Origin: Pedobacter psychrophilus
GTDB taxonomy: Bacteria; Bacteroidota; Bacteroidia; Sphingobacteriales; Sphingobacteriaceae
Direction: 5' to 3'
Assembly (NCBI RefSeq): GCF_001652725.1
Contig: NZ_LWHJ01000030.1
Location: 124,001 to 188,000, forward strand
Length of the DNA stretch: 64,000 nucleotides
Positions within the stretch are counted from its first letter, which is position 1. Each line of letters starts with the position of its first letter. This document shows, one piece after another, positions 36,361 to 46,674 of the stretch. A program made the translations under genes and the position numbers. The notes under the pieces are model-generated. The model did not search any database. It saw only the letters and a program-made list of their open reading frames with translations, and was not told the DNA's origin.

Positions 36361-36876
36361 TTATTTAGCTGGTCTTTTAAAAGCATAAGCTAACCTTACG
36401 GCAACCATTCCATTGCTTCCTGGGCTATAATCAAAGCCTTCATATCTTAAAGCAATATCCCATTTGTTATTTGCATAACCTAAACTAGGAGCATAGATAA
36501 AAGGATTTCCACCATTTTTTACAGTAGAAAAACCTACACCAACTTCTGGTTGGAAATAATAAGTATCGCCAAAAAAGAATTTAGCACCTGCCTTTAATGG
36601 AATTAATCCATCTCCAAAATTTGTACCTCCACCAATTGGCGCATAATAACCAGTTGTTAATGTTAATGATGTTCTTTGGCTTAAATCATGTTGTAAGCGT
36701 AAATCTGGTGCTAAAATAATATCTGCACCTCCAGATTTTGTTGGAACTCCTATACCTAAAGCAACACCAAGTCTTGTGGCATGTCCATCTTCACTAGATT
36801 GTGCAAAAGCACCTGCAAATGTTATTAGGGTTAAAGCAGCTGCTGCTATCATCCCTTTAAAAGTAGTTTTTTTCAT
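36361..36876 (-). CDS. outer-membrane beta-barrel protein, 171 aa
   Basis: Start at ATG 36876 gives a textbook signal peptide (MKKTTFKGMIAAAALTLITF, cleavage near FAQSS). The mature protein has strands typical of a small porin/OmpA-like barrel (GVALGIGVPTKSG, LRLQHDLSQRTSLTL) ending VRLAYAFKRP. Substrate unknown. Confidence 0.82.
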   Translation of the reverse strand: MKKTTFKGMIAAAALTLITFAGAFAQSSEDGHATRLGVALGIGVPTKSGGADIILAPDLRLQHDLSQRTSLTLTTGYYAPIGGGTNFGDGLIPLKAGAKFFFGDTYYFQPEVGVGFSTVKNGGNPFIYAPSLGYANNKWDIALRYEGFDYSPGSNGMVAVRLAYAFKRPAK

Positions 36877-36949
36877 TTTTGTAATTTTAAAGGACTTAAA
36901 CAAGTGTTGTGCCAATTAAATTTGTTTCATAAAAACTTTGGCTTTTATT

Positions 36950-36982
36950 TTTGACAGTGGATTAATTTTTGCTTTAAATTTG
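36950..36982 (+). promoter_or_regulatory. Bacteroidota-type promoter of ybaB
   Basis: TTTG (36950-36953), 21 nt, then TAAATTTG (36975-36982), an exact TAnnTTTG box, 20 bp before the start codon. Confidence 0.65.
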
Positions 36983-37001
36983 GAAACTTAACGCATTAGA
37001 T

Positions 37002-37307
37002 ATGTTTGATAAATTATTTGAAGCCCAGCAAAAAGCTGAGGATGTAAAAAGGAGATTAGAAACTATTAGTTTAACCTCTGAAGTGGAAAATGGAGCAATT
37101 AAAGTAACTGCAACTGCATCTAAAAAAATTACTGCTATAGAAATTGATGATAATTTTATCAATGAAAATGGAAAAGAAGCTTTAGAAGAAGTTTTGGTAA
37201 TTGCTATTAACAAAGTTTTGGAGCAAGCAGAAAATGTATCTCAATCTGAAATGGCTGCCGTTACCCAACAAATGATGGGTGGTTTAGGCGGAATGTTTGG
37301 ACAATAA
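37002..37307 (+). CDS. YbaB/EbfC family nucleoid-associated protein
   Basis: 101 aa. The N-terminal QKAEDVKRRLETISLTSEVENGAIKVTATA pattern and C-terminal QMMGGLGGMFG are diagnostic. Binds DNA as a dimer and shapes the nucleoid. Single gene flanked by a promoter and a terminator. Confidence 0.92.
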   Translation: MFDKLFEAQQKAEDVKRRLETISLTSEVENGAIKVTATASKKITAIEIDDNFINENGKEALEEVLVIAINKVLEQAENVSQSEMAAVTQQMMGGLGGMFGQ

Positions 37308-37323
37308 TTCTTAAATAATGCAA

Positions 37324-37346
37324 AAAATCGGCTTTAAGCCGATTTT
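37324..37346. terminator. bidirectional terminator between ybaB and the TonB receptor
   Basis: AAATCGGCTT-T-AAGCCGATTT perfect stem, preceded by an A-run and followed (after ten bases) by a T-run. Serves both convergent genes. Confidence 0.9.
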
Positions 37347-37363
37347 AAATTCTTTTTTTTGGA

Positions 37364-39679
37364 TTATAAGCTTAAGGGTAAATAGAAACCAAAAGTGATG
37401 TTTCTACCTTGGTTATAAATCCCAAAGTTTGGGTCTGCTTCGTCCAATCTACCTGGTTTAAATCGGCTTAAATGGTCGTAATATTTTTTATCTAACAAAT
37501 TATTTCCTGAAATATTAAATCTTATAATTTGTTTTCCAAGATTAAAGGATGCTCCAATGCCCGCTCTTAATAATGAATATCCACTGGTAATAGTTTCAAA
37601 GTTATCAACCCTGTTTTGAGCAAAATAATTATCTAATCCTAGTGAAAAATAACTGCTTTTTAAACCTTTAATTTTAGGTTCTATTCTAATCTCATTACGT
37701 AAACTAGCTGCTGGTATAAAAGGTAAAGGTTTATTTAATGCCAGATTTTCTGCATGTACGTAACTAAAAGTATTCTCGAAATGAAAAAAACTTGTTGGGT
37801 GAAAAATTAAGCTTACATCAGTACCATATAAGTCTGCATTATCTTGTTTATATCTAAATAGCGGTAAAGTTTCTATTTGTCCTTGTTCGTCTTCAACATC
37901 AATTGTTTCCTTATTATTTTGGGCTAAATAAATATAATTTGTCATGTAGTTATTATACACACTCAAATTAACATCAAAATATTCTGTAGCATAACCAAAA
38001 GTGGCATCAGCTTGATAGCTTCTTTCTGCTTTTAAGTCATTTGTGCCAACTTCATATCTAAATGTACCTTCATGTACACCATTAGAGCCTTGTTCTGCTG
38101 GGTTTGGAGCCCTAAAGCCACTACTTAAATTGGCTTTAAAATTAAATCTTTCATTAAATTGATGCGTGTAACCAGCTGCTCCACTTAAATTAGAATAGTT
38201 GGTTTTAAAAGCCATAAACTTTGACGCTCCATTTAAAAATAAATCTTTTCCTTGATTATTTCTATAATCAAGACGTAGCCCAGCATTAAAGCTAGAATTT
38301 TCCCAATCTTTTTTAACGTAGTAAAAAGCACCAATGCCAAAATAATTATAATCAGGAACTAAAAATTCTTGAGCTTTATTCTGGCTATGTGCATAATCTG
38401 TACTTAAACCAAAAACAGATTGCCAGCCATTTTTTTGTTCTATATAATATTTGGCGTCTAAAGTATAGGTGCTCAAATCAAAAAACAGAGAAGGAACAGC
38501 GCTCTCAAGTTCTTTCCTCACGTTGTTTTGAAAACCTAAATCCAATTTTAAATTTCCTTTATCAAACAGAAAATTACTGTTAGAAGCTATTTTGAAATGA
38601 GAAATATCCTGATTAGGAAATTGCAAGGTTCTGCTTTTGTCTTGTGCATCTGTAATAACATCACCGTTATCATCTACAAATTTTCCATTTCCATCTAAAA
38701 CAGGGTCATAAAAACCTATTTTATTGTTAAAATAAGATACATTAACATGGCTATAACCCCAAGCCTTATTTAGGCCAAACATCGCTCCATAAGAGTTTTC
38801 TATAAAACCAGAATTTGGATAATAATAATCTGGCGTTTTAAAAGAAAAGGCATTTTTATAAGTGCCTCTTGCTCGCCAAACAAAGCCATCAGAATTTCCG
38901 GTTAACATTGCAGAGTTGGCTGATAAGCCACCATTAGTAGAATAATTACTCAATACTTCTCCTTTTAAAGTTCCTTCAGGTACAGTTAATGGTTCTAAAA
39001 TATTAATTACTCCACCCAAAGCGTCGGCACCATAAAGTAAACTTGCAGCACCACGTAAAACTTCTATTCGGTCTGCGCTATACTGGTCAATTTCAATTCC
39101 GTGTTCATCGCCCCATTGTTGTCCTTGCTGTTTTATGCCATTATTTATAGTTACAATTCTGTTAAAAGAAAGTCCCCGGATAACAGGTTTTGAAATAGCC
39201 TGTCCAGTAGTAATTTGATTTACTCCCGCAACTTTTGAAACGGCATCAATCAAATTGCTAGAAGCTCTATCTAACATTTCATCCTTAGATAAAACACCAA
39301 CAGAAGTGCTGTTTTTTTTATTATCCGCACCTGTAACTGTACCTGTAACAACTACTTCGTTAGCTTCAATTAAACTAGGTTGAAGCTCAAAAATGATATT
39401 TTTTGTTATGGCAAAATCAATAGTTTGGTTTTGATATTTGTAACCGAGATAAGAAATTTGAACTAAAAATTTTCCCTTATCGGGGATGCGATTAAAGCTG
39501 AATTTTCCATTGATATCTGCCACAGCACTAATTTTTAAATCTTGGATAGTTATTGTAGCTCCAGGTAAAGGTTCTTTTGTTTTTGCGTCAATTACTTTAC
39601 CTGTAAAAATAATATCTGCTGCATGTGCGTTTGAAAAACCAATAAATAGGCCTATCAAAACATATAAAATACGTTTCAT
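37364..39679 (-). CDS. TonB-dependent outer-membrane receptor
   Basis: 771 aa. Signal peptide, an N-terminal carboxypeptidase-regulatory-like domain (GKVIDAKTKEPLPGATITI), a plug domain (VRGLSFNRIVTINNGIKQQG, LRGAASLLYGADALGGVINI) and a 22-strand barrel ending in a short aromatic tail (FGFYLPLSL). Paired with a Cys/His-rich small protein upstream (39747), which points to a metal or metal-complex substrate such as zinc or copper; this is inference. Confidence 0.93.
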   Translation of the reverse strand: MKRILYVLIGLFIGFSNAHAADIIFTGKVIDAKTKEPLPGATITIQDLKISAVADINGKFSFNRIPDKGKFLVQISYLGYKYQNQTIDFAITKNIIFELQPSLIEANEVVVTGTVTGADNKKNSTSVGVLSKDEMLDRASSNLIDAVSKVAGVNQITTGQAISKPVIRGLSFNRIVTINNGIKQQGQQWGDEHGIEIDQYSADRIEVLRGAASLLYGADALGGVINILEPLTVPEGTLKGEVLSNYSTNGGLSANSAMLTGNSDGFVWRARGTYKNAFSFKTPDYYYPNSGFIENSYGAMFGLNKAWGYSHVNVSYFNNKIGFYDPVLDGNGKFVDDNGDVITDAQDKSRTLQFPNQDISHFKIASNSNFLFDKGNLKLDLGFQNNVRKELESAVPSLFFDLSTYTLDAKYYIEQKNGWQSVFGLSTDYAHSQNKAQEFLVPDYNYFGIGAFYYVKKDWENSSFNAGLRLDYRNNQGKDLFLNGASKFMAFKTNYSNLSGAAGYTHQFNERFNFKANLSSGFRAPNPAEQGSNGVHEGTFRYEVGTNDLKAERSYQADATFGYATEYFDVNLSVYNNYMTNYIYLAQNNKETIDVEDEQGQIETLPLFRYKQDNADLYGTDVSLIFHPTSFFHFENTFSYVHAENLALNKPLPFIPAASLRNEIRIEPKIKGLKSSYFSLGLDNYFAQNRVDNFETITSGYSLLRAGIGASFNLGKQIIRFNISGNNLLDKKYYDHLSRFKPGRLDEADPNFGIYNQGRNITFGFYLPLSL

Positions 39680-39746
39680 CTTAATTTTTTTTTGATATGA
39701 AAGATTGCAGGATTAACCGCTTAATTAATAAATAAAGAATTTTAAA

Positions 39747-40076
39747 TTAAGCAATTACAGGAGGGGCTTTATTTTTTGTAAGATGAAAAAACTGAAAATA
39801 ATTATCAGCTTTAAAAACGAAAGTTAAAACAGTAAATTTTTGATGTAATGTTATAGGAGTATTTTTTTGAGGTAATTCTCCTAAAAAAACCGCATCTGAA
39901 GTAGTGCAACAAGGTTTAGTGTGATTTTTTAAATGTTTATTACAACTACTACCGCAATTATCTGTAGGTATAAAATAATGGTTGTGAAAAATATTATGCA
40001 AAGGTACTGCTGCGCTCATTAATGAAAACATCAGCGCAAGCGATAGTAAACTGTTCGTTATCTTTTTTCTCAGCAT
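39747..40076 (-). CDS. small Cys/His-rich secreted protein, 109 aa, partner of the TonB receptor
   Basis: Signal peptide-like N-terminus followed by a cluster of potential metal ligands: HNIFHNHYF, DNCGSSCNKHLKNHTKPCC. It is 67 bp upstream of the TonB receptor on the same strand. Such small proteins commonly precede metal receptors in Bacteroidota. Function not known. Confidence 0.75.
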   Translation of the reverse strand: MLRKKITNSLLSLALMFSLMSAAVPLHNIFHNHYFIPTDNCGSSCNKHLKNHTKPCCTTSDAVFLGELPQKNTPITLHQKFTVLTFVFKADNYFQFFHLTKNKAPPVIA

Positions 40077-40193
40077 TTATTGTACAAAGTTATAAAACTG
40101 TAGCTACTAAAAAGTAACATTTTCATTTCTAAATCATAACCATTAGCATAAATATTAATGCTTGATTATAATAAAGCAATATATTTGTCCAAC

Positions 40194-40538
40194 ATGAAAC
40201 CAGCAGAGGTAAATCAAAAATTTTCAATATTACAACATAAATTAGCCACCCAATTTGATAATGAAAAACCTGATATTAAGGTAATTCTTTTTTTAATTGG
40301 CGTACAAGAATTGGGGCAAGGACCAAAAAAATTCAGCAAAAGACAAAAAGAAGAATTAATGCATATTGCAAATTGCAGGCTTTTTTCTGAATTAGGTTTT
40401 TATGAATTAGAAGGCACCGACCAAGATGGATGGCCACATTGGAAAATATTAAAACCAATCCCAGCTTATAATATTTTAGAACAAGAAATGTTAATGAAAA
40501 CCCTAATTGTTAATTATTTTGAAGATGTTTATTCATAA
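40194..40538 (+). CDS. conserved hypothetical protein, 114 aa
   Basis: Start at ATG 40194 (MKPAEVNQKFSILQHKLATQ) is preferred over the in-frame ATG at 40158 because the family usually opens so. Conserved core LFLIGVQELGQG and DGWPHW. Recognised only as a Bacteroidota conserved family of unknown function. The next gene starts 10 nt downstream. Confidence 0.72.
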   Translation: MKPAEVNQKFSILQHKLATQFDNEKPDIKVILFLIGVQELGQGPKKFSKRQKEELMHIANCRLFSELGFYELEGTDQDGWPHWKILKPIPAYNILEQEMLMKTLIVNYFEDVYS

Positions 40539-40548
40539 AAAATTTTAT

Positions 40549-41238
40549 ATGAAAAAATTATTACTACCCATTTTTTGTTTATTCTTTTTCAGTTCTTTTG
40601 CTGCAAAACCAAAAAATACTTATATAAAAATCACCACTAATTATGGCGAAGTTTATCTAAAACTGTATAACGAAACACCAAAACATCGTGATAATTTTAT
40701 AAAAATTATTAAAGACGGAACTTTAAACCAAACTCTTTTTCATAGAGTAATTCAAGAGTTTATGATTCAAGGAGGCGATCCAACTTCTAAAACCGCAAAA
40801 CCTGGTCAGCAATTAGGCGATGGCGATTTAGGTTATACTATTCCCGCAGAATTTAATCCTAATTTATTCCATAAAAAAGGAGCTTTAGCTGCAGCAAGAG
40901 ACAATAATCCTGAAAAAGCATCAAGCGCTTCGCAGTTTTATATAGTTCAAGGCAAAGTTTTTACAGAGGAAGAATTGGACGCAGTTGAAAAAAACAGAAT
41001 GGCTGGCAGAAAAATCCCAAAAGAGCAAAGAGAAGTTTATAAAACCATTGGTGGCACCCCTCATTTAGATCAAAATTACACCGTTTTTGGAGAAGTTGTA
41101 AAAGGATTAATCATGGTTGATAACATTTGCACCGTAAAAGTTGATGGAAACAATAGGCCTTTAACCGATATCAAAATGACAGTTAGTTTAGTAGAGAAAA
41201 AAGAATTGAGAGAATTGTTGAAGGAGATAAAAAATTAA
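40549..41238 (+). CDS. cyclophilin-type peptidyl-prolyl cis-trans isomerase, exported
   Basis: 229 aa from ATG 40549, giving a signal peptide (MKKLLLPIFCLFFFSSFA). Cyclophilin motifs FHRVIQEFMIQGGDP, SASQFYIV and NYTVFGEVVKGL are present, with the usual insert. Folds exported proteins. Follows the hypothetical gene closely, probably one operon. Confidence 0.94.
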   Translation: MKKLLLPIFCLFFFSSFAAKPKNTYIKITTNYGEVYLKLYNETPKHRDNFIKIIKDGTLNQTLFHRVIQEFMIQGGDPTSKTAKPGQQLGDGDLGYTIPAEFNPNLFHKKGALAAARDNNPEKASSASQFYIVQGKVFTEEELDAVEKNRMAGRKIPKEQREVYKTIGGTPHLDQNYTVFGEVVKGLIMVDNICTVKVDGNNRPLTDIKMTVSLVEKKELRELLKEIKN

Positions 41239-41241
41239 TAT

Positions 41242-41320
41242 GTGGGCGTTCGGGCGGGCTTTACACTGTAGTTTTTTGTAAAAACAAAAAAGCTGCCATT
41301 TCAATCCCTAACGCAAAGCC
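41242..41320. repeat. REP-like extragenic palindrome
   Basis: GGGCGTTCGGGCGGGCTTTA then GTTTTTTGT-AAAA-ACAAAAAAGC and CCATTTCAATCCCTAACGC. This order matches a repetitive extragenic element I recognise from Pedobacter-like genomes. It occupies the space between the isomerase and exonuclease III genes. Confidence 0.65.
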
Positions 41321-41359
41321 TAACCACCTTGCAAACCAACCACCTAAAAACCTAACAAA

Positions 41360-42130
41360 ATGAAAATTATATCATACAATGTAAATGGAATAAGGGCTGC
41401 AATAAATAAAGAGTTTTTTGCCTGGTTACAAGCTACAGATGCTGATGTGGTTTGTTTACAAGAGATAAAAGCAACTCCAGATCAAATTGTAGATATTATT
41501 ATTTTAGAACAGCTTGGGTATAAACATTATTGGTTTCCTGCCGAAAAAAAAGGATATAGCGGTACAGCAATCTTTTCTAAAATAGAACCAAATCATGTAG
41601 AATATGGTTGTGGCATAGAAGATTATGATAGAGAAGGAAGAATAATTAGAGCAGATTTTGAGGAATGCTCTGTCATCAGCGCTTACTTTCCATCTGGTAG
41701 CAGCGGAGATATACGTCAGGTTTTTAAATACAAATTTTTAGATGAAATAGCCGATTACATCAGTCGTTTAAAAGTAGATTTCCCAAAACTGGTTATTTCT
41801 GGCGATTATAACATTTGCCATAAAGCGATAGATATTCACAATCCAAAATCAAACGCTAATTCATCGGGGTTTTTGCCAGAAGAAAGGGCTTGGATGGATA
41901 GTTTCGTCCACCTAGGTTTCATAGATACTTTTCGTCATTTTAATCCAGACCCACACAATTATACTTGGTGGAGTTATAGGGCAGGAGCAAGGAATAAAAA
42001 TTTAGGTTGGCGAATTGATTATCATATGGTCACTCTAGAATTAGAAAAAAACTTAAAAAGAGCAGCCATTTTACCAGAAGCAAAACATTCTGATCATTGC
42101 CCAATTTTATTAGAGCTTAGTTTTTATTAG
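41360..42130 (+). CDS. xth: exodeoxyribonuclease III
   Basis: 256 aa EEP-family nuclease. LQEIKATPDQI, SGDYNICHKAIDIHNPK, and the catalytic SDHCP near the C-terminus. Acts at abasic sites and 3' blocked ends. Start at ATG 41360 with MKIISYNVNGIRAA. Confidence 0.97.
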   Translation: MKIISYNVNGIRAAINKEFFAWLQATDADVVCLQEIKATPDQIVDIIILEQLGYKHYWFPAEKKGYSGTAIFSKIEPNHVEYGCGIEDYDREGRIIRADFEECSVISAYFPSGSSGDIRQVFKYKFLDEIADYISRLKVDFPKLVISGDYNICHKAIDIHNPKSNANSSGFLPEERAWMDSFVHLGFIDTFRHFNPDPHNYTWWSYRAGARNKNLGWRIDYHMVTLELEKNLKRAAILPEAKHSDHCPILLELSFY

Positions 42131-42132
42131 AA

Positions 42133-42564
42133 ATGCCAAAAATCTTCAAAAGCAGAAAAGACCAATTGTTTATTTGGATAATAATTATTGTTGTTTCGAT
42201 GATGCTAACATTATCCATTTCAGATATAATTTTAAGTGGATTAAAATTAGAATCATTTGTTTTAATTTCGATAAACTTGGGGGTTTCCATTCTTTTATTT
42301 TGGATATTTTTTGGAACTAGCTATGAACTAGATAAAAAGGAATTGAAATATTTTTGCGGGCCATTTAAGGGCAAAATTTTAATTGCAGATATTAAAGAAA
42401 TCACAAAAAACACCACCAAATGGGTTGGATATAAACCTGCAACCGCAAGAAAAGGAATAATTATAAAGTACAAAAAGTATGATGATATTTACATCAGTCC
42501 AGATAGTAATGTTGCTTTTATTAAAGAAATTTTGAAAATTAAAGCAAACATCAAAATTTCCTGA
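42133..42564 (+). CDS. membrane protein with PH-like domain, 143 aa
   Basis: Two N-terminal membrane segments (about residues 13-32 and 40-58) followed by a PH-type beta domain (YELDKKELKYFCGPFKGKILIADIKEI, KKYDDIYISPDS). Function unknown; starts 2 nt after xth stops. Confidence 0.8.
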   Translation: MPKIFKSRKDQLFIWIIIIVVSMMLTLSISDIILSGLKLESFVLISINLGVSILLFWIFFGTSYELDKKELKYFCGPFKGKILIADIKEITKNTTKWVGYKPATARKGIIIKYKKYDDIYISPDSNVAFIKEILKIKANIKIS

Positions 42565-42605
42565 TTTAAGTCCATCAAAATTTAGTTTTGCTTTGACAAT
42601 CCATA

Positions 42606-42637
42606 TTTGCTTTTCACCAAACAATATTGCATTTTTG
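42606..42637 (+). promoter_or_regulatory. promoter upstream of the SAM riboswitch
   Basis: TTTG (42606-42609), 20 nt, CATTTTTG (42630-42637), one base off the TAnnTTTG box. The expected transcript start falls at the first base of the aptamer. Confidence 0.6.
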
Positions 42638-42642
42638 CACTG

Positions 42643-42739
42643 CTTATAGAGAAAGACGGAGGGATTAGACCCAACGAAGTCTTAGCAACCTGTGCAAACA
42701 AGGTGCTACATTCTATCCGCAGCTGGCGGAAAAGATAAG
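42643..42739 (+). promoter_or_regulatory. SAM-I (S-box) riboswitch upstream of metH
   Basis: P1 stem CTTAT (42643-42647) with ATAAG (42735-42739). The conserved S-box core GGAGGGA...GACCC, GAAGTC, GCAACC and AAGGTGCTA follows in order (42657-42709). The next ~125 bp before metH include a weak hairpin GAAGTC/GACTTTTC (42742-42769), a possible expression platform. When SAM is plentiful metH (and perhaps metF) expression should fall. Confidence 0.92.
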
Positions 42740-42787
42740 TGGAAGTCTAACACACCTGCCCGACTTTTCAAAATAAGCCAAATAAGT

Positions 42788-42862
42788 ATTGAGATTTTAG
42801 TATTGAGTATTGCGATATTTCGCATAGTCTCATTACGCAATTCTCACTACTCAATATTGTAA
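42788..42862. repeat. AT-rich TATTGAG / CTCAATA palindromic repeat, copy 1
   Basis: TATTGAGATTTTAGTATTGAG on the left and CTCACTACTCAATA on the right flank a GCGATATTTCGC stem. It lies in the metH leader after the riboswitch; a related copy is at 51181. Confidence 0.55.
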
Positions 42863-42864
42863 GT

Positions 42865-45800
42865 ATGGATATCAGAAAAGAACTAGAAAAAAGAATACTC
42901 ATTATCGATGGAGCAATGGGCACCATGATTCAGCAATATAAATTGACTGAGGAGGATTTTCGTGGAGAAAGATTTAAAAACCATCCATCAGATGTAAAGG
43001 GAAATAACGATTTATTAAACCTTACCCGTCCAGATGTTATAAAAGCTGTTCACGCTAAATATTTAGATGCTGGAGCAGATATTATTGAGACCAATACTTT
43101 TAGCACACAACGTATTTCCATGGCCGATTATGGCATGGAAGATTTATCTTACGAACTCAGTTTTGAGGGCGCTAGAATTGCTAAAGAAGTTGCAACCGAA
43201 TACACTCAAAAAAATCCAGAAAAACCACGTTTTGTGGCTGGAGCAGTTGGTCCAACCAACCGTACTTTATCTATGTCGCCAGACGTTAATGACCCAGGTT
43301 TTAGAGCAATTTCTTTTGAAGAATTAGAAGAAGCCTACTATGAACAAGTTAGGGGTTTAGTAGATGGTGGCGCCGATTTGTTATTGGTAGAAACCATCTT
43401 TGATACGCTAAATGCCAAAGCAGCAATTTTTGCTATAAAAAAATATGAACAAGAACTAAACGAGAAGCTAACTAATAATCAAGAACTTCCACAAAATTTA
43501 TCAAATTCAGTTTATCCAAAAGGACAGGCATTCTTCTCCCTTGGAGAAGGACCGAGGATGAGGCTAAAGCTCGATATCATGATTTCTGGTACCATAACAG
43601 ATGCTTCCGGAAGAACATTATCCGGACAAACCGTAGAAGCATTTTTAAATTCTATGCGTCACGGCGATTTACTTTCTATTGGTTTAAACTGTGCTTTGGG
43701 AGCAAAAGATATGCGTCCACATATTGAAGAGCTTTCAGAAAAGGCAGATATGTTTGTAACTGCTTATCCAAATGCAGGTTTGCCAAACGAGTTTGGCGAA
43801 TACGATGAAACCGCATCAGAAACGGCAAATTTTGTTGATGATTTTATGGCCTCGGGTTTTGTAAATGTGATTGGTGGTTGTTGTGGGACCACGCCAGATC
43901 ACATTAGGGCAATGGCCGAAAAAGCTAAGAAATATCCACCAAGAAAAATCCCACAAAGAGAACCTTTTATGAGACTTTCTGGTTTAGAAGCGGTAACTAT
44001 AACGCCTGAAACCATGTTTGTAAACGTTGGTGAACGTACAAATGTAACAGGTTCTCCAAAATTTTCTAAACTCATCCTTTCCGGTGATTTTGACACCGCA
44101 CTTTCTATTGCCCGTCAGCAAGTAGAAGGTGGTGCGCAAGTCATTGATGTGAATATGGATGAGGGGATGTTAGATTCTGAAGCAGCAATGACCAAGTTTT
44201 TAAACCTCATTGCATCAGAACCTGATATTTCTAAACTACCTATTATGGTAGATTCTTCTAAATGGAGTGTAATTGAAGCAGGTCTAAAATGTTTGCAGGG
44301 AAAAGGAATCGTTAATTCAATATCATTAAAAGAAGGCGAAGAAAAATTTAAAGAATACGCTCATAAAATTAAACAATACGGTGCAGCCACAGTCGTAATG
44401 GCTTTTGACGAACAAGGACAAGCCGATAATTTAGAACGTAGAAAAGAAATTTGCAAACGTTCTTATGATATTTTGGTGAACGAAGTTAATTTCCCTCCAC
44501 AAGATATCATCTTCGACCCTAATATTTTAACCGTTGCAACGGGATTAGAAGAGCACAACAATTACGCTGTCGATTTTATCGATGCTACCAGATGGATAAA
44601 AGAAAACCTTCCTCATGCTAAAGTTAGTGGCGGGGTTTCAAATATTTCTTTTTCTTTTAGAGGAAATAATACCGTTCGGGAAGCGATGCACTCCGCATTT
44701 TTATACCACGCGGTAAAAGCGGGTTTAGATATGGGAATTGTGAATGCCGGAATGTTAGAAGTTTATGAGGAAATCCCTAAAGAGCTTTTACAAAAAGTTG
44801 AAGATGTATTATTAAACCGTCGTCCGGATGCAACTGAGATTTTAGTAGATTATGCCGAAACAGTAAGCACAAAAGGGAAAGTTATCGTTAAAAGTGAGGA
44901 ATGGCGTAATGGAACTGTTCAGGAACGTTTATCTCATTCATTAATTAAAGGAATTATTGATTACCTAGATGTTGATGTAGAAGAAGCTCGTTTACAATAT
45001 GCTTTACCTATTGAAGTAATCGAAGGACCTTTAATGGATGGAATGAACATTGTTGGAGATTTATTTGGCGAAGGAAAAATGTTTTTGCCTCAGGTGGTAA
45101 AATCGGCAAGGGTAATGAAAAAAGCCGTTGCTATATTAATGCCTTATATAGAAGCTGGGAAAGTTAAAGGCACCAGTAGTAGTGCGGGTAAAATACTGAT
45201 GGCAACCGTTAAAGGCGATGTTCATGATATTGGGAAAAATATTGTTGGTGTTGTTTTAGCCTGTAATAACTTTGAGGTGGTAGATTTAGGCGTGATGGTT
45301 CCTGCTGCTCGAATTATTGAAGAAGCAAAAAAACATCAGGTTGATATTATTGGTTTAAGCGGATTGATAACTCCTTCATTGGATGAAATGGTTCATTTTG
45401 CCAAAGAAATGGAGCGTGAAGGTTTTGATATTCCTTTGCTGATTGGTGGTGCAACAACTTCAAGAATTCATACCGCAGTAAAAGTTGATCCACATTACAA
45501 AGGTGCGGTTATCCATGTTTTAGATGCTTCTAGAAGTGTAGGCGTTTGTAGCAATCTACTCGCTAAAGAAACAAAACAGAACTACATCAAAACCTTAAAA
45601 GAGGATTATAACACTACCAGAGATAATTACAATAATAAGAAAGTTGTTAAAACTTTTAAGAGTATTAATGATGCCCGTAAAAATCAATATCAAATCAGTT
45701 TAAATGGTTCAATACCTAAAGCTCCAAAATTTACTGGGACAAAGGTGATTGATAATTATCCTTTAGAAGAATTAGTGCCGTATATAGATTGGACTCCTTT

Positions 45801-46674
45801 TTTTCATACATGGGAGTTAAGAGGCTCGTACCCAAAAATATTTGATGATAAATTTGTGGGTATTGAAGCAAAAAAATTATATGATGATGCCAAAGTTTTG
45901 TTAAAGCGCATTGTTGATGAAAAGCTATTTACAGCAAAAGCAGTATTTGGTTTTTGGCCAGCAAACTCTGTTGGAGATGATATAATTTTAGAAGTTGAAA
46001 GTGAAAAGTTGAAAGTTGAAAGCCAACAGGCCGAACTAACTAACCAACTAAAACCTAACCAACAAATCTCGATTCACACCCTTCGCCAACAGGCAGAAAA
46101 AGCTCAAGGCGAACCTTATTACGCTTTATCAGATTTTATCGCACCTAAAGAGACTGGGATACAGGATTATTTTGGAGGCTTTGCGGTAACAACTGGCCAC
46201 GGCTGTGATGAACTAGCAGCTGAATTTGAAAGAGATCATGATGATTATAATAGCATCATGGCCAAGGCTTTGGCAGATAGATTGGCAGAGGCTTTCGCCG
46301 AGAAATTACATGAAATGGTGCGTAAAGATTATTGGGGTTATGCAGAAGATGAAATTTTGGACAACGAATCCTTAATAAAGGAAAAATATCAAGGCATTCG
46401 TCCTGCACCAGGCTATCCTGCTTGCCCAGATCATACAGAAAAAGGAACACTTTGGGAATTGTTAGATGCAGAAAATAAAATAGGATTAAAAATTACAGAA
46501 AGCTTTGCGATGTATCCAACTGCTGCGGTCAGTGGATTTTATTTTGCGCATCCAGAAGCCAGATATTTCGGTTTAGGAAAGATAAATAAAGACCAGGTAG
46601 AAGATTACGCAATAAGAAAAGGAATGGATTTGGAGACCGCAGAAAGGTGGTTGAGTCCGAATTTGGGATATTAA
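42865..46674 (+). CDS. metH: cobalamin-dependent methionine synthase
   Basis: 1269 aa. Domains in order: homocysteine-binding with zinc Cys residues ([17 protein letters not shown]), pterin-binding ([13 protein letters not shown]), cobalamin-binding ([16 protein letters not shown], the DxHxxG motif) and the SAM-activation domain ([25 protein letters not shown]). Longer than usual: two stretches look like repeat-derived in-frame insertions (see findings), near residues 200-236 and 1046-1071. Controlled by the SAM-I riboswitch upstream. Confidence 0.97.
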   Translation: MDIRKELEKRILIIDGAMGTMIQQYKLTEEDFRGERFKNHPSDVKGNNDLLNLTRPDVIKAVHAKYLDAGADIIETNTFSTQRISMADYGMEDLSYELSFEGARIAKEVATEYTQKNPEKPRFVAGAVGPTNRTLSMSPDVNDPGFRAISFEELEEAYYEQVRGLVDGGADLLLVETIFDTLNAKAAIFAIKKYEQELNEKLTNNQELPQNLSNSVYPKGQAFFSLGEGPRMRLKLDIMISGTITDASGRTLSGQTVEAFLNSMRHGDLLSIGLNCALGAKDMRPHIEELSEKADMFVTAYPNAGLPNEFGEYDETASETANFVDDFMASGFVNVIGGCCGTTPDHIRAMAEKAKKYPPRKIPQREPFMRLSGLEAVTITPETMFVNVGERTNVTGSPKFSKLILSGDFDTALSIARQQVEGGAQVIDVNMDEGMLDSEAAMTKFLNLIASEPDISKLPIMVDSSKWSVIEAGLKCLQGKGIVNSISLKEGEEKFKEYAHKIKQYGAATVVMAFDEQGQADNLERRKEICKRSYDILVNEVNFPPQDIIFDPNILTVATGLEEHNNYAVDFIDATRWIKENLPHAKVSGGVSNISFSFRGNNTVREAMHSAFLYHAVKAGLDMGIVNAGMLEVYEEIPKELLQKVEDVLLNRRPDATEILVDYAETVSTKGKVIVKSEEWRNGTVQERLSHSLIKGIIDYLDVDVEEARLQYALPIEVIEGPLMDGMNIVGDLFGEGKMFLPQVVKSARVMKKAVAILMPYIEAGKVKGTSSSAGKILMATVKGDVHDIGKNIVGVVLACNNFEVVDLGVMVPAARIIEEAKKHQVDIIGLSGLITPSLDEMVHFAKEMEREGFDIPLLIGGATTSRIHTAVKVDPHYKGAVIHVLDASRSVGVCSNLLAKETKQNYIKTLKEDYNTTRDNYNNKKVVKTFKSINDARKNQYQISLNGSIPKAPKFTGTKVIDNYPLEELVPYIDWTPFFHTWELRGSYPKIFDDKFVGIEAKKLYDDAKVLLKRIVDEKLFTAKAVFGFWPANSVGDDIILEVESEKLKVESQQAELTNQLKPNQQISIHTLRQQAEKAQGEPYYALSDFIAPKETGIQDYFGGFAVTTGHGCDELAAEFERDHDDYNSIMAKALADRLAEAFAEKLHEMVRKDYWGYAEDEILDNESLIKEKYQGIRPAPGYPACPDHTEKGTLWELLDAENKIGLKITESFAMYPTAAVSGFYFAHPEARYFGLGKINKDQVEDYAIRKGMDLETAERWLSPNLGY

